Positions 1 through 8,508 of a stretch of 64,000 nucleotides of DNA are shown piece by piece; the stretch's first letter is position 1, and each line of letters opens with the position of its first letter. Below the pieces are notes generated by a model. It saw only the letters and a program-made list of their open reading frames with translations, searched no databases and had not been told where the DNA came from. The position numbers and the translations under genes were made by a program. Where the stretch lies: contig JAXMEB010000004.1 in assembly GCA_046348545.1 (NCBI GenBank), positions 124,001-188,000 of the forward strand. Reading direction: 5' to 3'. The stretch comes from JAXMEB01 sp046348545 (GTDB taxonomy: Bacteria; Pseudomonadota; Gammaproteobacteria; Berkiellales; Berkiellaceae).

Positions 1-174
1 TTTAGTGGAATGGCGTTGCGCTATGGCTTTCACAAAATGGGAGTGCCTTTTGAGTGGGGAACCGTGATAGCTCGTCACGAGATGATTCGGGTTTTTGGTA
101 TTGCTTGGGGGATCTATGCTGCACTGTTGGTTTTTGTTTGGATAGGAGTGTCTCGGAGTGGGCTAAAAGCTTGA
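1..174 (+). CDS. C-terminal part of a membrane protein (cut by window start)
   Basis: Frame 1 is open from the first base to a TGA at 172-174, giving the last 57 residues of a protein whose start lies outside the window. The tail contains one clear hydrophobic segment (IAWGIYAALLVFVWIG) close to the C-terminus, followed by a short polar end SRSGLKA. This fits the last transmembrane helix of a multi-pass inner membrane protein, but too little is present to name a family. The next gene follows after about 60 bases on the same strand. Confidence 0.6.
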   Translation, partial: FSGMALRYGFHKMGVPFEWGTVIARHEMIRVFGIAWGIYAALLVFVWIGVSRSGLKA

Positions 175-231
175 AATCCTTTAAACTGGCTCGAGTACTG
201 ATAACGGAAAATTTTATTAACTTAGCATGAG

Positions 232-831
232 GTGAGCATGCCCCAACTGCGCGCGATCAAGACCCCACGATTGTTCATTCGCCCCCCTTTGGTGGAAGAT
301 AGCAAAATGCTAAAGGAAGCCATTGAAGATAGTTTTACGGCGTTACATCAATGGATGCCTTGGGCGAGGATGATCCCTTCGCTCGATACCACGCGTCGGT
401 ATTTGGAAGATTGCGTCCGGATTTGGCGTGCGCCCATTGCTGAGTATGATGAATGTCCGATGCAGATTATGGATAAACGCGATCGATATTTTATAGGCGC
501 AACGGGGTTTAAACCGCATAATATTGAGTTGCCTACTTTTGAGGTTGGATACTGGGTTCGAGAAAAATACAAAGGACAAGGGTATATTACCGAAGCCGTC
601 AATGGGTTGGTTCGGTACTTGTTTAAGCAATACAAAGCCACACGTATTGAAATTCAGTGTGAACTTGATAATCGTCAAAGTGCTCGTGTTGCAGAGCGTT
701 TAGGCTTTGAGTTGGAAGCCGTCTTAAAAAATCACCGGATGAAACCAGATGGTTCGGGCCCTACCGATACGCTGCTTTATGTGCGGACCAACCCGGACGG
801 TTTGCCTGAGCTAGATGTCAAATGGTACTAA
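232..831 (+). CDS. GNAT-family N-acetyltransferase, RimJ/RimL-like
   Basis: A 199-residue protein of the usual length for RimJ/RimL-type acetyltransferases, which move an acetyl group from acetyl-CoA to a protein N-terminus or small amine. The N-terminal strand TPRLFIRPP (about 11-19) and the acetyl-CoA-binding loop YKGQGYITEA (about 113-122) are typical, as is the late ARVAERLGFE segment. The substrate cannot be read from the sequence. The frame opens with GTG at 232; an ATG at 238 is an alternative. A GAGGTGAG stretch at 229-236 looks like a ribosome-binding site but sits very close to either start, so the exact start is uncertain. Confidence 0.85.
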   Translation: MSMPQLRAIKTPRLFIRPPLVEDSKMLKEAIEDSFTALHQWMPWARMIPSLDTTRRYLEDCVRIWRAPIAEYDECPMQIMDKRDRYFIGATGFKPHNIELPTFEVGYWVREKYKGQGYITEAVNGLVRYLFKQYKATRIEIQCELDNRQSARVAERLGFELEAVLKNHRMKPDGSGPTDTLLYVRTNPDGLPELDVKWY

Positions 832-832
832 C

Positions 833-937
833 GTGTTAAATTGGTTTGATAAAATGATTTTAAAGGCTGTCTTGGTGTTAGTGTTATGTTTTGTGGCAGC
901 TTATCTATTAACCTTCGATTATAGTCGATTGTTTTAG
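833..937 (+). CDS. Small single-helix membrane protein, or upstream part of the TTL gene
   Basis: A 34-codon open frame from GTG 833 (or an 8-codon-later ATG at 854) ends with TAG at 935-937. It encodes a positively charged start and one long hydrophobic stretch (ILKAVLVLVLCFVAAYLL), a plausible transmembrane helix. It begins one base after the acetyltransferase stop. It is in the same frame as the TTL-family gene, whose ATG follows the TAG directly, so it may be a separate small protein translated ahead of and coupled to that gene, or a membrane anchor separated by one amber codon. No strong ribosome-binding site is seen for either. Confidence 0.4.
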   Translation: MLNWFDKMILKAVLVLVLCFVAAYLLTFDYSRLF

Positions 938-1939
938 ATGTGGTGGCAGCGATTATTTAAACGTCGATTGTCTTATAGTTTCAATCAATACTTAACCTCA
1001 ATTCGTCTTCATATTGCCCGTTGTTTAGATGAAAAAGGTTGGAAACGACTGGATGAGCCGCATCAAGCGCTTTTCCATGATGAATATATGGAGTTGGATG
1101 ATGTTGTTTCAGCACATTTGGAGCAAAAGCATTTGCTTTGGGGCTTGTTAAGGCGTCATCAGTTAGATTGTATGCCCTTGACGTTTCCGATGAACGATTT
1201 AACTTATCCTAAAGTACTGGAAGATATTAGAGCTACGGTCAAAGAAGCTATCCCCATATGGTTTTTAAAGCCGGCTCTTCTGAACAATGGTGATGAGATT
1301 GTTCTCCTCAATGATATCAATCAAGTGGCAGATTACTTCAGAAGGCCTAAGCACCTTGAGGGAGATCATGTGCTTCAACGCGCAGTTCATCCACCGGCTT
1401 TGATGGAAGGGCGAAAATTTACGTTTAGACTGTCTGGGATTTTAACGAATGAGCCAGGTGTGTATTTATACGATACCGGATACCTCAACATCAGCGCTTT
1501 GCGCTACGAAGATGGAGCAGATCTGACACTCAAGAAGCGACACGTTACCAATTATTTAATTGAAGGCAATATAGCGGGTATCGAGCAGCGGTTATCCAGC
1601 GAATACCCTCAATTCAAGACTCAGATCTATCCAAAAATGATGGAGATCGTTAAAAGTACCGTGTTAGCGCTCCTCAGTGAATATCCGAATTATCTAAGAC
1701 GAGACGAAAAAGCCAAATTTGAGATTTTTGGATTTGATTTTATGCTCGATCAAGCGAACCGATTATGGTTGATTGAAATCAATCAAGGTCCTGACTTTCC
1801 AGTCGATCCCAATCATCCGTTGTTTGACACGTTATGGGATCCGTTTTGGCACGATGTGACCGATAACTTCGTATTGCCACTTTTTGCAGAGATCACCAAA
1901 GCCATCCCCCATCGTCAGCGATGGGTGCGGCTAGTCTAG
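938..1939 (+). CDS. Tubulin-tyrosine ligase family protein (ATP-grasp ligase)
   Basis: This 333-residue protein carries the TTL fold, an ATP-grasp ligase that in eukaryotes adds amino acids such as Tyr, Glu or Gly to tubulin or other proteins. Visible landmarks are WFLKP (about 108-112), LQRAVHPP (about 146-153), the KFTFRLSG strand (160-167), the basic loop LKKRHVTNY (about 198-206) and the metal-binding end FGFDFML (264-270) with WLIEINQGP (277-285), where D267, E280 and N282 would be ligands. The catalytic set looks complete. The target is unknown; bacterial members are often taken as possible host-directed modifiers, which is inference here. The gene starts right after a TAG in the same frame and overlaps the 3' end of the convergent nudC by 4 bases. 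Confidence 0.8.
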   Translation: MWWQRLFKRRLSYSFNQYLTSIRLHIARCLDEKGWKRLDEPHQALFHDEYMELDDVVSAHLEQKHLLWGLLRRHQLDCMPLTFPMNDLTYPKVLEDIRATVKEAIPIWFLKPALLNNGDEIVLLNDINQVADYFRRPKHLEGDHVLQRAVHPPALMEGRKFTFRLSGILTNEPGVYLYDTGYLNISALRYEDGADLTLKKRHVTNYLIEGNIAGIEQRLSSEYPQFKTQIYPKMMEIVKSTVLALLSEYPNYLRRDEKAKFEIFGFDFMLDQANRLWLIEINQGPDFPVDPNHPLFDTLWDPFWHDVTDNFVLPLFAEITKAIPHRQRWVRLV

Positions 1940-2694
1940 CGTTGTTGTTCGACATACGTTTTGATCAGATCGTAAGCGATAGAGGCTTGAGTGGGCATTT
2001 TAGGTAGCGCATTAATATTGAACCACTGTGCATCTTCTAATTCGTTGGTATCGATTTTCAGAGTACCACTTTGGTATTTGGCGAAAAAGCCTAGCATAAA
2101 GCTCTCTGGAAAGGGCCAAGATTGAGAGCCAACGTATTCTAAATCAGAAACCGTCACATTGGCTTCTTCGAAAATTTCACGATGGACGGTCATTTCTGCC
2201 GTTTCCCCCGGCTCAATAAATCCTGCAAGGCAAGAGTAAATTCCGGGTCCAAATGTAGACTTGCGACCCAGTAAAATTTCATTCCCACGATGTACCAACA
2301 CAATGACAGAAGGAGCGAGGCGGGGGTAAAAATACTCATTGCAGGTTGCACAATATTTTGAGAAATCTTGGGAGCGAACTTCTGTTTTTTGTCCACATTG
2401 ACCACAATATTGATGCATCCTTTCCCAGCGTAACAAACTTCTGGCTTTTAAAGTCATCGTGCGTTCAGAATCATTCAAGTGAGTTAACGCAACCCGTAGT
2501 GGGATCCAATCGTACCCTGCTGGCGCAGAAGCGTTTGGATGGTGTGCCGCAAAAATAGCTAGAGTTGGGTTGATCAAGAATTGACTCAGGGCGAAGCATG
2601 CTGGATCGATATCGTTACGTTTGGGCAACCTATCCGATATCATTAGCAAGTCATCTTGATAAAAAATAAAAACAAGATCGTCTTGATACATCAT
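1936..2694 (-). CDS. nudC: NADH pyrophosphatase NudC (Nudix hydrolase)
   Basis: A 252-residue protein with the domain order of NudC: a variable N-terminal domain, a zinc ribbon (C97, C100, C115, C118) and a Nudix domain. The Nudix box runs from G158 to about V180 (GFIEPGE to REIFEEANV; an Ala replaces the usual Gly near the end). It is followed by SQSWPFPES (190-198), the diagnostic NudC segment. NudC splits NAD(H) into NMN(H) and AMP and removes NAD caps from RNA. Length is typical. The gene converges on the TTL gene with a 4-base overlap, and a small open frame lies just upstream. Confidence 0.93.
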   Translation of the reverse strand: MMYQDDLVFIFYQDDLLMISDRLPKRNDIDPACFALSQFLINPTLAIFAAHHPNASAPAGYDWIPLRVALTHLNDSERTMTLKARSLLRWERMHQYCGQCGQKTEVRSQDFSKYCATCNEYFYPRLAPSVIVLVHRGNEILLGRKSTFGPGIYSCLAGFIEPGETAEMTVHREIFEEANVTVSDLEYVGSQSWPFPESFMLGFFAKYQSGTLKIDTNELEDAQWFNINALPKMPTQASIAYDLIKTYVEQQR

Positions 2695-2695
2695 T

Positions 2696-2884
2696 TTATA
2701 CCATTATCATAATTGTACAGATCTCTTTTAATTCTAACATATGGATTACAAGACGAGATTGCTCTTCTGTGAGAACTTGTCCCCAGTTCTTGGGGATAAT
2801 CCCCTTAAACAAGCTGTGGGTAAGTTCATAAGCTCTAGAAATAACAAGCTTTTTACAATCTGTATTATTTTTGAACAACCGCAC
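2696..2884 (-). CDS. Possible small protein upstream of nudC
   Basis: A 62-codon open frame ends one base before nudC on the same strand. The product has an ordinary amino-acid mix (for example IPKNWGQVLTEEQSRLVIHMLELKEIC) but no family is recognised and no signal or membrane segment is seen. Open frames exist on the other strand here as well, so coding is doubtful. The rest of the 2695-3002 gap shows nothing clear beyond this. Confidence 0.25.
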   Translation of the reverse strand: MRLFKNNTDCKKLVISRAYELTHSLFKGIIPKNWGQVLTEEQSRLVIHMLELKEICTIMIMV

Positions 2885-3002
2885 TGTTGCTTATTTTGTA
2901 AGCTATTAAACGTAGGGAATTCAGACTTTAGAGGATGGTGACTCAACGTTGTCTGCAGTCAAATAAAAGAGAGAGTGACACTTAATGAGCCAAGGAGGGG
3001 GC

Positions 3003-3572
3003 ATGAGTGAAAAGATTATCACCACCGAGCGGGGTGTCAAGATTTCTATTATGTTAACCGGCGCAACACTGATAGCTTACTTTTCAGGGCCCTTTGCCGC
3101 TATCGCTGCTCGTGAGGGATTCACCTATATCTATGGCCATCTATATGGCATTCCCAGCTACTTTTCTATTGAAAATTGGACAGTATTTTCGCCGATGAGA
3201 GAGCACATTGCCCATCTGGCTTATAATTATGGCGCAGGCACTTTAGCCTTAGTATGTGCACCTGTGCTTTATAAATCCTGGGATTTTTTTAAATGGGCTT
3301 TTGGATTTTCGAAGCGTAGCCAAGAAGAGATTGAGTGTGAACACATTTCGGATTTAAGCGAAGAAGTTCATGTGCTTGATAGTCATTTGCAAGAGCTGGC
3401 TCGCATATTAAGAGATAATAAATCAGTTGCAATGACCGAAGTATTAAAAAAACCCAAACTATGGAGCAGTCAAAATGATGTATATAAGCCAGAGATTTCA
3501 AAGAGAGGCCATGGAGTGAGGCATCCGACGAAAGGAGGTTGTATGGTAGAAATCAAACCTAGAATACAGTAG
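3003..3572 (+). CDS. Small membrane protein of unknown function
   Basis: The product of about 189 residues has two hydrophobic stretches, one near the N-terminus (ISIMLTGATLIAYFSGPFAAIAA) and one around residues 75-95 (YGAGTLALVCAPVLY), then a charged, partly helical C-terminal half. I chose ATG 3003 because the purine run AAGGAGGGG at 2992-3000 lies just ahead of it; an in-frame ATG at 2985 lacks such a site. No family is recognised. The gene ends 32 bases before the large helicase-like gene on the same strand, so the two may be co-transcribed. Confidence 0.6.
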   Translation: MSEKIITTERGVKISIMLTGATLIAYFSGPFAAIAAREGFTYIYGHLYGIPSYFSIENWTVFSPMREHIAHLAYNYGAGTLALVCAPVLYKSWDFFKWAFGFSKRSQEEIECEHISDLSEEVHVLDSHLQELARILRDNKSVAMTEVLKKPKLWSSQNDVYKPEISKRGHGVRHPTKGGCMVEIKPRIQ

Positions 3573-3604
3573 GATATCGAAAAATTTTAATTTGGTGTTC
3601 TATC

Positions 3605-6600
3605 GTGCCTAAAAGACCTGTTCTCTTTGATGAAGAAAAACTCCCCTCTCGTAAAAGAATAAAGCCAAATGAAAGGGTATTTACCGAAATCCCTGATAAG
3701 CTTGGATGGCTTGCAACCTCGGCTGGCGATCAGGTTCTCCGAAAAGTTGTAGATACGCTCAATCAAAATTCTAAACGTCTTGGACTTTCTAGTCTATTTG
3801 TAGGTAACAAGGATGAAAATAGAGTAGAAATCAAGAAGAGTGATTTTGAATTATGGCAAGACAAGCTGAGCTCAGCGAAAAATGAGAGGAAATCAACGCC
3901 AAAAAATAAAACTCAAAAACGTCCATCTATTCCTGCAAATGAACGTCTGTTTGAGCCATTATCAGATGATCCTAATACCTTGGCAACCCAGGTTGTTAAT
4001 GAAACTTTAACGATCGTTGCAAACACACTTAACAAAAACGCACTTCGATTAAAGCTAGGTAAAATATTTCGAATCAACAAAGAAACAAATTGTGTTGAAG
4101 TTTCTCGAGAAGATTTTGATAAATGGAAGAATGAGCATCTCAAGATTGATTCAAAAGAAGAAGCTTCTGTTCAGAAGCCAAAAACAACGCCTACGTCACC
4201 CTTTAAGAGAAATTTTTATCAAATAGGTGGGAATGCAGAAAGGTTAGCTACAGAGCCCGGTGCTCAAACTGTAGACAATGTTGCAAGAGCACTGAATAAA
4301 AATGCAAATAATCATGGATTTGATGACATATTTGTCATCAATCGAGAAGATAATCGTGTTGAGGTTTTAGCAAGCGACTACAATCATTGGCTAGCTTCGG
4401 CTAAAGAGAAGAAAAAGGGGAGCTCTCGCCTTCTGGCATCTGAGCGTGTTTTTCTTACTTTAGAAGAAGATGCAGAAATTTTTGCAACGATTGTTGAACC
4501 TGGGAAAGCATGGGATGTTGCGAGGAATTTAAATAGAAATGCGAATAAGTTAGGATTTGATAAAATATTCAAGCATAATTCAATAAAAAATAGAGTTGAA
4601 ATATCAAAAGGTGATTTTGAATTATGGCAAAACAAATGCAATTTATCACTAAGAGAACAGACAACAGCATTCGGGAAGAGAAATGTTGTCTCAGGCAAAA
4701 AAAGTGAATATGTTTCAATGAAAGAACGGAAATTTTATTCATTAAGTGACTCTGAGCTTGCTACGGATGCTGGTTCTCAATCTACAATCGATGTTGTAGC
4801 CGCTTTGAATAAGAGTTCAAGAAAATTAGACTTAGGAAACATATTCAGGACAAATTCAAAAGAAAAGCGAGCAGAAGTCGACGTAAGCGATTATCGGATT
4901 TGGCTAGAGCGTCATATTGATTCGAAACCGCACTCTCAAGTTTGGAAGGATAAACTTGATGAGTTACATGAAGAAATACCCGAGTGGCCAGCAGAATTAG
5001 TGCATGTTGGTATTGCAAGAAAGTACTTGGATGAAGAGTTGAAATTATTCATGTTGCCTCAAGCTGCTAAGGAAGAGGGAATAAACCGGTTACCTAATCG
5101 TTTGATTTTAGAACATTTATCTCAAACTGAATTAGTCAAACGACATGCAAAAAACCTGACTGTAGGGAATTCATCATTATGTTTTATGACGACCAGAGGT
5201 GAGCTTTCTGTAGAGGATAAAGTTATCTTTATATTTGCAGGTCGAAATGAGGGGGCCAGATACCCTCTCATGCCGGGTGACTGCCGCGTTGTTGCGGTGA
5301 TGACGCCTGAAGAATCTGCCTCAATTCAATTACCACAACACATCGATGTTTTGGTAATGAACGAATTAAGTTCACCCTCTCATGGGATTTACCAGAATTT
5401 AGGCGCAATCAATAGTCGTCGGATTGCGGCTATGCTATTGGCGTATCAAGCCAATTTACCGGAATGTATTTTTATGGATGATAATTTAACCTCGGTCAAT
5501 ACAAGCGAACAAATTTTAGAATGGTTTACCCTCTATGAAACATTAAAAAAAGAAATGCGAGGTCGAGTTTGTACGAGTATCCCAACGCATCAAGGGCGAA
5601 AGCCATACTTTAAGAATGATACTTTGGGTAGTAAGCTGTTTATGATCGATATGACCCAGCTAAAAACAAAATTTACTATGGAAGAGGTTTTTACTCTGTT
5701 TTATCCAGAGCACTGCACGAATTGGTGGACTGAAGATTATGTTATGCAACTTATGTTGGTCGCTGCATTTGGTCGTGAAGCTGTTGGTATATTTGATAGT
5801 GAAGCATTAAACTTAACACGTATGGTGCGCTTAAAGAATGCAAGCGCAAAGCAGTTTCATAAAGCCAATATTCATTTATCACAAACACCTGCCGAGTTAA
5901 TGTCGCAAGCAATTAATAAGAATAACCTGTCTCAAGAAAAGCTAAGTTGGATTGAATTTACGCTGACTACTCTTCGTAGAATTGTTGAGGAGAATATTGA
6001 GTATCATCAACGTCGAGCAAAGGGGATCGTTCAGACCGACTTATTACGACAACATGCCCGTGCAAATGGAGTCATAGTAGAAGAACTAAAAAATGAAATT
6101 ATTTTGGATAATTGCAGAGAAGCAATCAAAAATCGTGTTACTGAAAGCCTGGATGCCTGCCCACTTTATTTGCATCAAAAAGAAGCAATTAAGTCTATCA
6201 TCACATCTACGAAGGATTATGGTGTTATTGACATGGCAACGGGTTCAGGTAAGACAAGGGTACAGATCGTTTTATCAGAACTGGTGTTGAATGTCTCTGG
6301 TGTTAAACCCATTTTTATTGTTTCACCTACTCAGCAATTGGTGCAGCAATTTTATGAAGACTATTTGAGCTATATACAAGATTGTGATTCCAAGTTATTA
6401 AAATGTCAGATCATCAAGGTAAGCTCAAAAACACAAGATGTTCATTCTGGTGTATTGCTCCATAATAATTCACTGGATTCAAAAAAAGTAATTTTAATTT
6501 TTTGCCAAGCGAGCTTCTTAAGATATGTTGAAGGAAATGGGAAAATCATACCAGAGTTCCTTTTTTTAGACGAGTGCCATAAAATTCGTGACGATAACTT

Positions 6601-7393
6601 AATTAAAATTCGAAATGCTTATAGTGGTAAGACCAATATCATCGGATTGAGTGCTACTGTCTCAAGCTCTGAAAATCTCTTATACAAATTTACCAGAGTG
6701 CAAGCAGTAGATAATAAAATTATCTCTCCTTATATTTTTGACAAGAAACCAAATGTCTATTCTAAAGATGCTGTCAAAACTGAACTGAAAAATTTGGCAA
6801 CCACATTACAAACGCACCTCCACCCCAACGGTGAGGTACTTTGTTCACTGAAGGGTGTGATTTATTTGCCTAATATTTCCGACATAAGTGAGGCTCAAAG
6901 ACAACTACAAAGCCTAACTTCTGTTAAAATTTTTACCGCGCACTCACAGGATAAAAATTATATATTACAAATCAAAAATTTTGTTGATCACAAAGGTCCC
7001 GCTGTGATTTTTGCGGTTGGCATGTTAAGGCTCGGATTTTCAGATTCAAGTTTAGACTATGCATGGATTTTAAGAAATGCTAAAAGACCAGAAGATGTTA
7101 AGCAAATCGCTGGAAGAGTCATGAGATACCGAAGCGGCAAAATCGGATATGTTTTGGGATTCAAAGATGTGAATACGGAACAGCTTGAGCTACTTTGTGA
7201 TGAAAGTGCGTTAGAAAATGCAGATGTAAAATATTTGAGACAATCTAAACGGGTGTCTTCTCCTCCTATTATTCAACAGTACAATCGATTTAGGGGCAGG
7301 GATAATGGTGGTGCAGTAATACCAACTCCTAATTCAGATCCTACAAATCTGATATACCCAGATGCTTCGTATACCTCTCCGCGTTGCGTATGA
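3605..7393 (+). CDS. Five-repeat / GT-A-like / SF2 helicase fusion protein
   Basis: A 1262-residue multidomain protein. Residues about 22-90, 112-180, 201-266, 279-346 and 374-440 are five copies of a roughly 66-residue unit with the pattern ER-F, A-T, V-LN-NA-LG-IF, NRVE and DF-W. Residues about 535-760 resemble a GT-A glycosyltransferase: FIFAGRNEG around 543-550 and an acidic MDDN at 624-627. The C-terminal half is an SF2 helicase: Walker A GSGKT 880-884, DECH 989-992, GLSAT 1014-1018 and QIAGRVMR 1167-1174, so ATP-dependent nucleic-acid translocation is likely. The last 50 residues look unstructured. Start is a GTG without an obvious ribosome-binding site. A GT-A domain joined to an SF2 helicase recalls eukaryotic GREB1 and TET-associated glycosyltransferase proteins; that link is my inference. 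The role may be nucleic-acid modification or host-directed activity. Confidence 0.75.
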   Translation: MPKRPVLFDEEKLPSRKRIKPNERVFTEIPDKLGWLATSAGDQVLRKVVDTLNQNSKRLGLSSLFVGNKDENRVEIKKSDFELWQDKLSSAKNERKSTPKNKTQKRPSIPANERLFEPLSDDPNTLATQVVNETLTIVANTLNKNALRLKLGKIFRINKETNCVEVSREDFDKWKNEHLKIDSKEEASVQKPKTTPTSPFKRNFYQIGGNAERLATEPGAQTVDNVARALNKNANNHGFDDIFVINREDNRVEVLASDYNHWLASAKEKKKGSSRLLASERVFLTLEEDAEIFATIVEPGKAWDVARNLNRNANKLGFDKIFKHNSIKNRVEISKGDFELWQNKCNLSLREQTTAFGKRNVVSGKKSEYVSMKERKFYSLSDSELATDAGSQSTIDVVAALNKSSRKLDLGNIFRTNSKEKRAEVDVSDYRIWLERHIDSKPHSQVWKDKLDELHEEIPEWPAELVHVGIARKYLDEELKLFMLPQAAKEEGINRLPNRLILEHLSQTELVKRHAKNLTVGNSSLCFMTTRGELSVEDKVIFIFAGRNEGARYPLMPGDCRVVAVMTPEESASIQLPQHIDVLVMNELSSPSHGIYQNLGAINSRRIAAMLLAYQANLPECIFMDDNLTSVNTSEQILEWFTLYETLKKEMRGRVCTSIPTHQGRKPYFKNDTLGSKLFMIDMTQLKTKFTMEEVFTLFYPEHCTNWWTEDYVMQLMLVAAFGREAVGIFDSEALNLTRMVRLKNASAKQFHKANIHLSQTPAELMSQAINKNNLSQEKLSWIEFTLTTLRRIVEENIEYHQRRAKGIVQTDLLRQHARANGVIVEELKNEIILDNCREAIKNRVTESLDACPLYLHQKEAIKSIITSTKDYGVIDMATGSGKTRVQIVLSELVLNVSGVKPIFIVSPTQQLVQQFYEDYLSYIQDCDSKLLKCQIIKVSSKTQDVHSGVLLHNNSLDSKKVILIFCQASFLRYVEGNGKIIPEFLFLDECHKIRDDNLIKIRNAYSGKTNIIGLSATVSSSENLLYKFTRVQAVDNKIISPYIFDKKPNVYSKDAVKTELKNLATTLQTHLHPNGEVLCSLKGVIYLPNISDISEAQRQLQSLTSVKIFTAHSQDKNYILQIKNFVDHKGPAVIFAVGMLRLGFSDSSLDYAWILRNAKRPEDVKQIAGRVMRYRSGKIGYVLGFKDVNTEQLELLCDESALENADVKYLRQSKRVSSPPIIQQYNRFRGRDNGGAVIPTPNSDPTNLIYPDASYTSPRCV

Positions 7394-7486
7394 GAAATGG
7401 GAGCGTAGTGGAGGGCGCCTACCTACCGTCAATAGGCGAAGAGTTTAAATTAATTGCAGCTTAAAAGCCGTATTAATCGAAAGAAG

Positions 7487-7526
7487 ATCCCGGCGCTGTG
7501 CACACTTCGTGTGCTTCTGCCGGGAT
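7487..7526. other. Strong stem-loop in gene gap
   Basis: ATCCCGGC at 7487-7494 pairs with GCCGGGAT at 7519-7526, and inside lies a second hairpin with a TTCG loop (GCACA-CTTCG-TGTGC, about 7499-7513). No T-run follows on either side, so it is not a standard terminator. It could stabilise the 3' end of the helicase-like mRNA, be part of a small RNA or be a mobile palindrome. The 7394-7759 gap otherwise holds the inverted-end element at 7585-7748 and nothing else that I can name. Confidence 0.5.
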
Positions 7527-7584
7527 GAAAAGTTAGAAAGTTAAATGTTCAAACTCCGCACTTAAACATCATTGGCTGTGGGTA

Positions 7585-7748
7585 TATACCCACAACAGAT
7601 GATTTTTCGGGTAGGCGCTGAGCGTTCGAGACGCAGGAATGTACACAAAGTACATGACTGCGATGAGAATCGCGAAGGCAATCCGCCTACGCTCTTACGA
7701 GCTACGGACGGACAAGCAAACCCCGAAAATTCAGCTGTGAAGGGTATA
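7585..7748 (+). repeat. Inverted-end repeat element, copy 1 (long form, 164 bp)
   Basis: The left end reads TATACCCACAACAGATGATT and the right end, read on the other strand, TATACCCTTCACAGCTGAAT; both continue into TTTTCGGG, giving imperfect inverted ends of about 26 bases. The middle contains a GTACA-CAAA-GTACA palindrome and a GCTTACGAGCTACGGA-like stretch shared with other copies. Just outside the left end, GGCTGTGGGTATA is a reverse-oriented remnant of another element end. No credible gene is inside; the element is MITE-like. Related copies lie at 32008, 40858, 60998 and 61874, plus a joined pair of ends at 44378. Confidence 0.8.
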
Positions 7749-7759
7749 TTTGATCCATT

Positions 7760-8380
7760 TTATTCTTTAGGTGGCATATTGTCTTGGATCTGTTGTTTAA
7801 TTTGAGAGCGTTGTTGAGGAGACAGACTTTCCCAAGTTTCTTTGGCTTTTTGTTTCATTTTAGCCTTTTGGTCAGGATTCATACTATCCCATTTGTCTTG
7901 CATTCTTTGTTTGTGAGCTGCTTTTTCTTCTGGGGTCATACTATCCCATTTGTCTTTCATGTTTTGCTTTTGTGCGGCTCGATCTTCTTCGCTCATTTTT
8001 TCCCATTTTTCCTTCATTTTAGCTCGATGTTCAGCTCGCTCTTTGGGTGTCATATTTTCTAATTTTTCTTGATGATCTTGATGCGCTTTTCGAATCTCCG
8101 CACGGCGCTCAGCTCGTTCTTTCCTTCTTTTTTCTAAAAAAGCTTCATGCTTTTCAAGACGTTCTTTTTGGGCTTCACGCTTATGCTCTAGGAATTCTTT
8201 ACGACTTTCCCTGTGTTCTGCTTTGGCAGCATTTGAATTATTGTTACCGGCTGTGTGCTTTGCGCTAGCATGTGGGGCCTCAACATTACCTGGGTGTTTT
8301 GTACCGTTATGATGATCTGCAAAACAGGGGGCAATTAAAAAACTAGAGATACTCAGAATTAAAGCTGTACGTTTTAACAT
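7760..8380 (-). CDS. Secreted charged helical protein, DUF3106-like
   Basis: The chosen start gives MLKRTALILSISSFLIAPCFA, a standard signal peptide, preceded on the minus strand by AAGGAT at a good distance; a longer frame begins at 8413 but would place extra residues before the signal. The mature part is almost entirely Lys/Glu/Arg-rich helix with a repeating unit of about 19 residues (KWDSMTPEEKAAHKQRMQ and variants), ending in SLSPQQRSQIKQQIQ. Such spaced W-x-S/T-x-x-P/E-Q-R units are seen in DUF3106-type periplasmic proteins. Its function is not known; it probably acts in the periplasm. The gene is divergent from murI. Confidence 0.7.
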   Translation of the reverse strand: MLKRTALILSISSFLIAPCFADHHNGTKHPGNVEAPHASAKHTAGNNNSNAAKAEHRESRKEFLEHKREAQKERLEKHEAFLEKRRKERAERRAEIRKAHQDHQEKLENMTPKERAEHRAKMKEKWEKMSEEDRAAQKQNMKDKWDSMTPEEKAAHKQRMQDKWDSMNPDQKAKMKQKAKETWESLSPQQRSQIKQQIQDNMPPKE

Positions 8381-8447
8381 ATCCTTGTCCTTAAGAAATG
8401 GAACCCAAATCATTATACACAGGCAAAAGTTTGCGTACTATGGCGGC

Positions 8448-8471
8448 AATCCTTAAACTATCCTAAGGATT
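8448..8471. promoter_or_regulatory. Inverted repeat between divergent genes
   Basis: AATCCTTA at 8448-8455 and TAAGGATT at 8464-8471 form a perfect 8-base inverted repeat in the gap between the divergent secreted-protein gene and murI. It could be an operator for one or both promoters. No binding protein can be assigned. Confidence 0.3.
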
Positions 8472-8508
8472 AAAGCACAAATTTTAGCTAGCAAACTTAG
8501 GTGTAAAT

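Noticed and set aside
7572..7805. Open frame across the repeat element at 7585
   Set aside because: It covers a non-coding element present elsewhere without an open frame; no ribosome-binding site.
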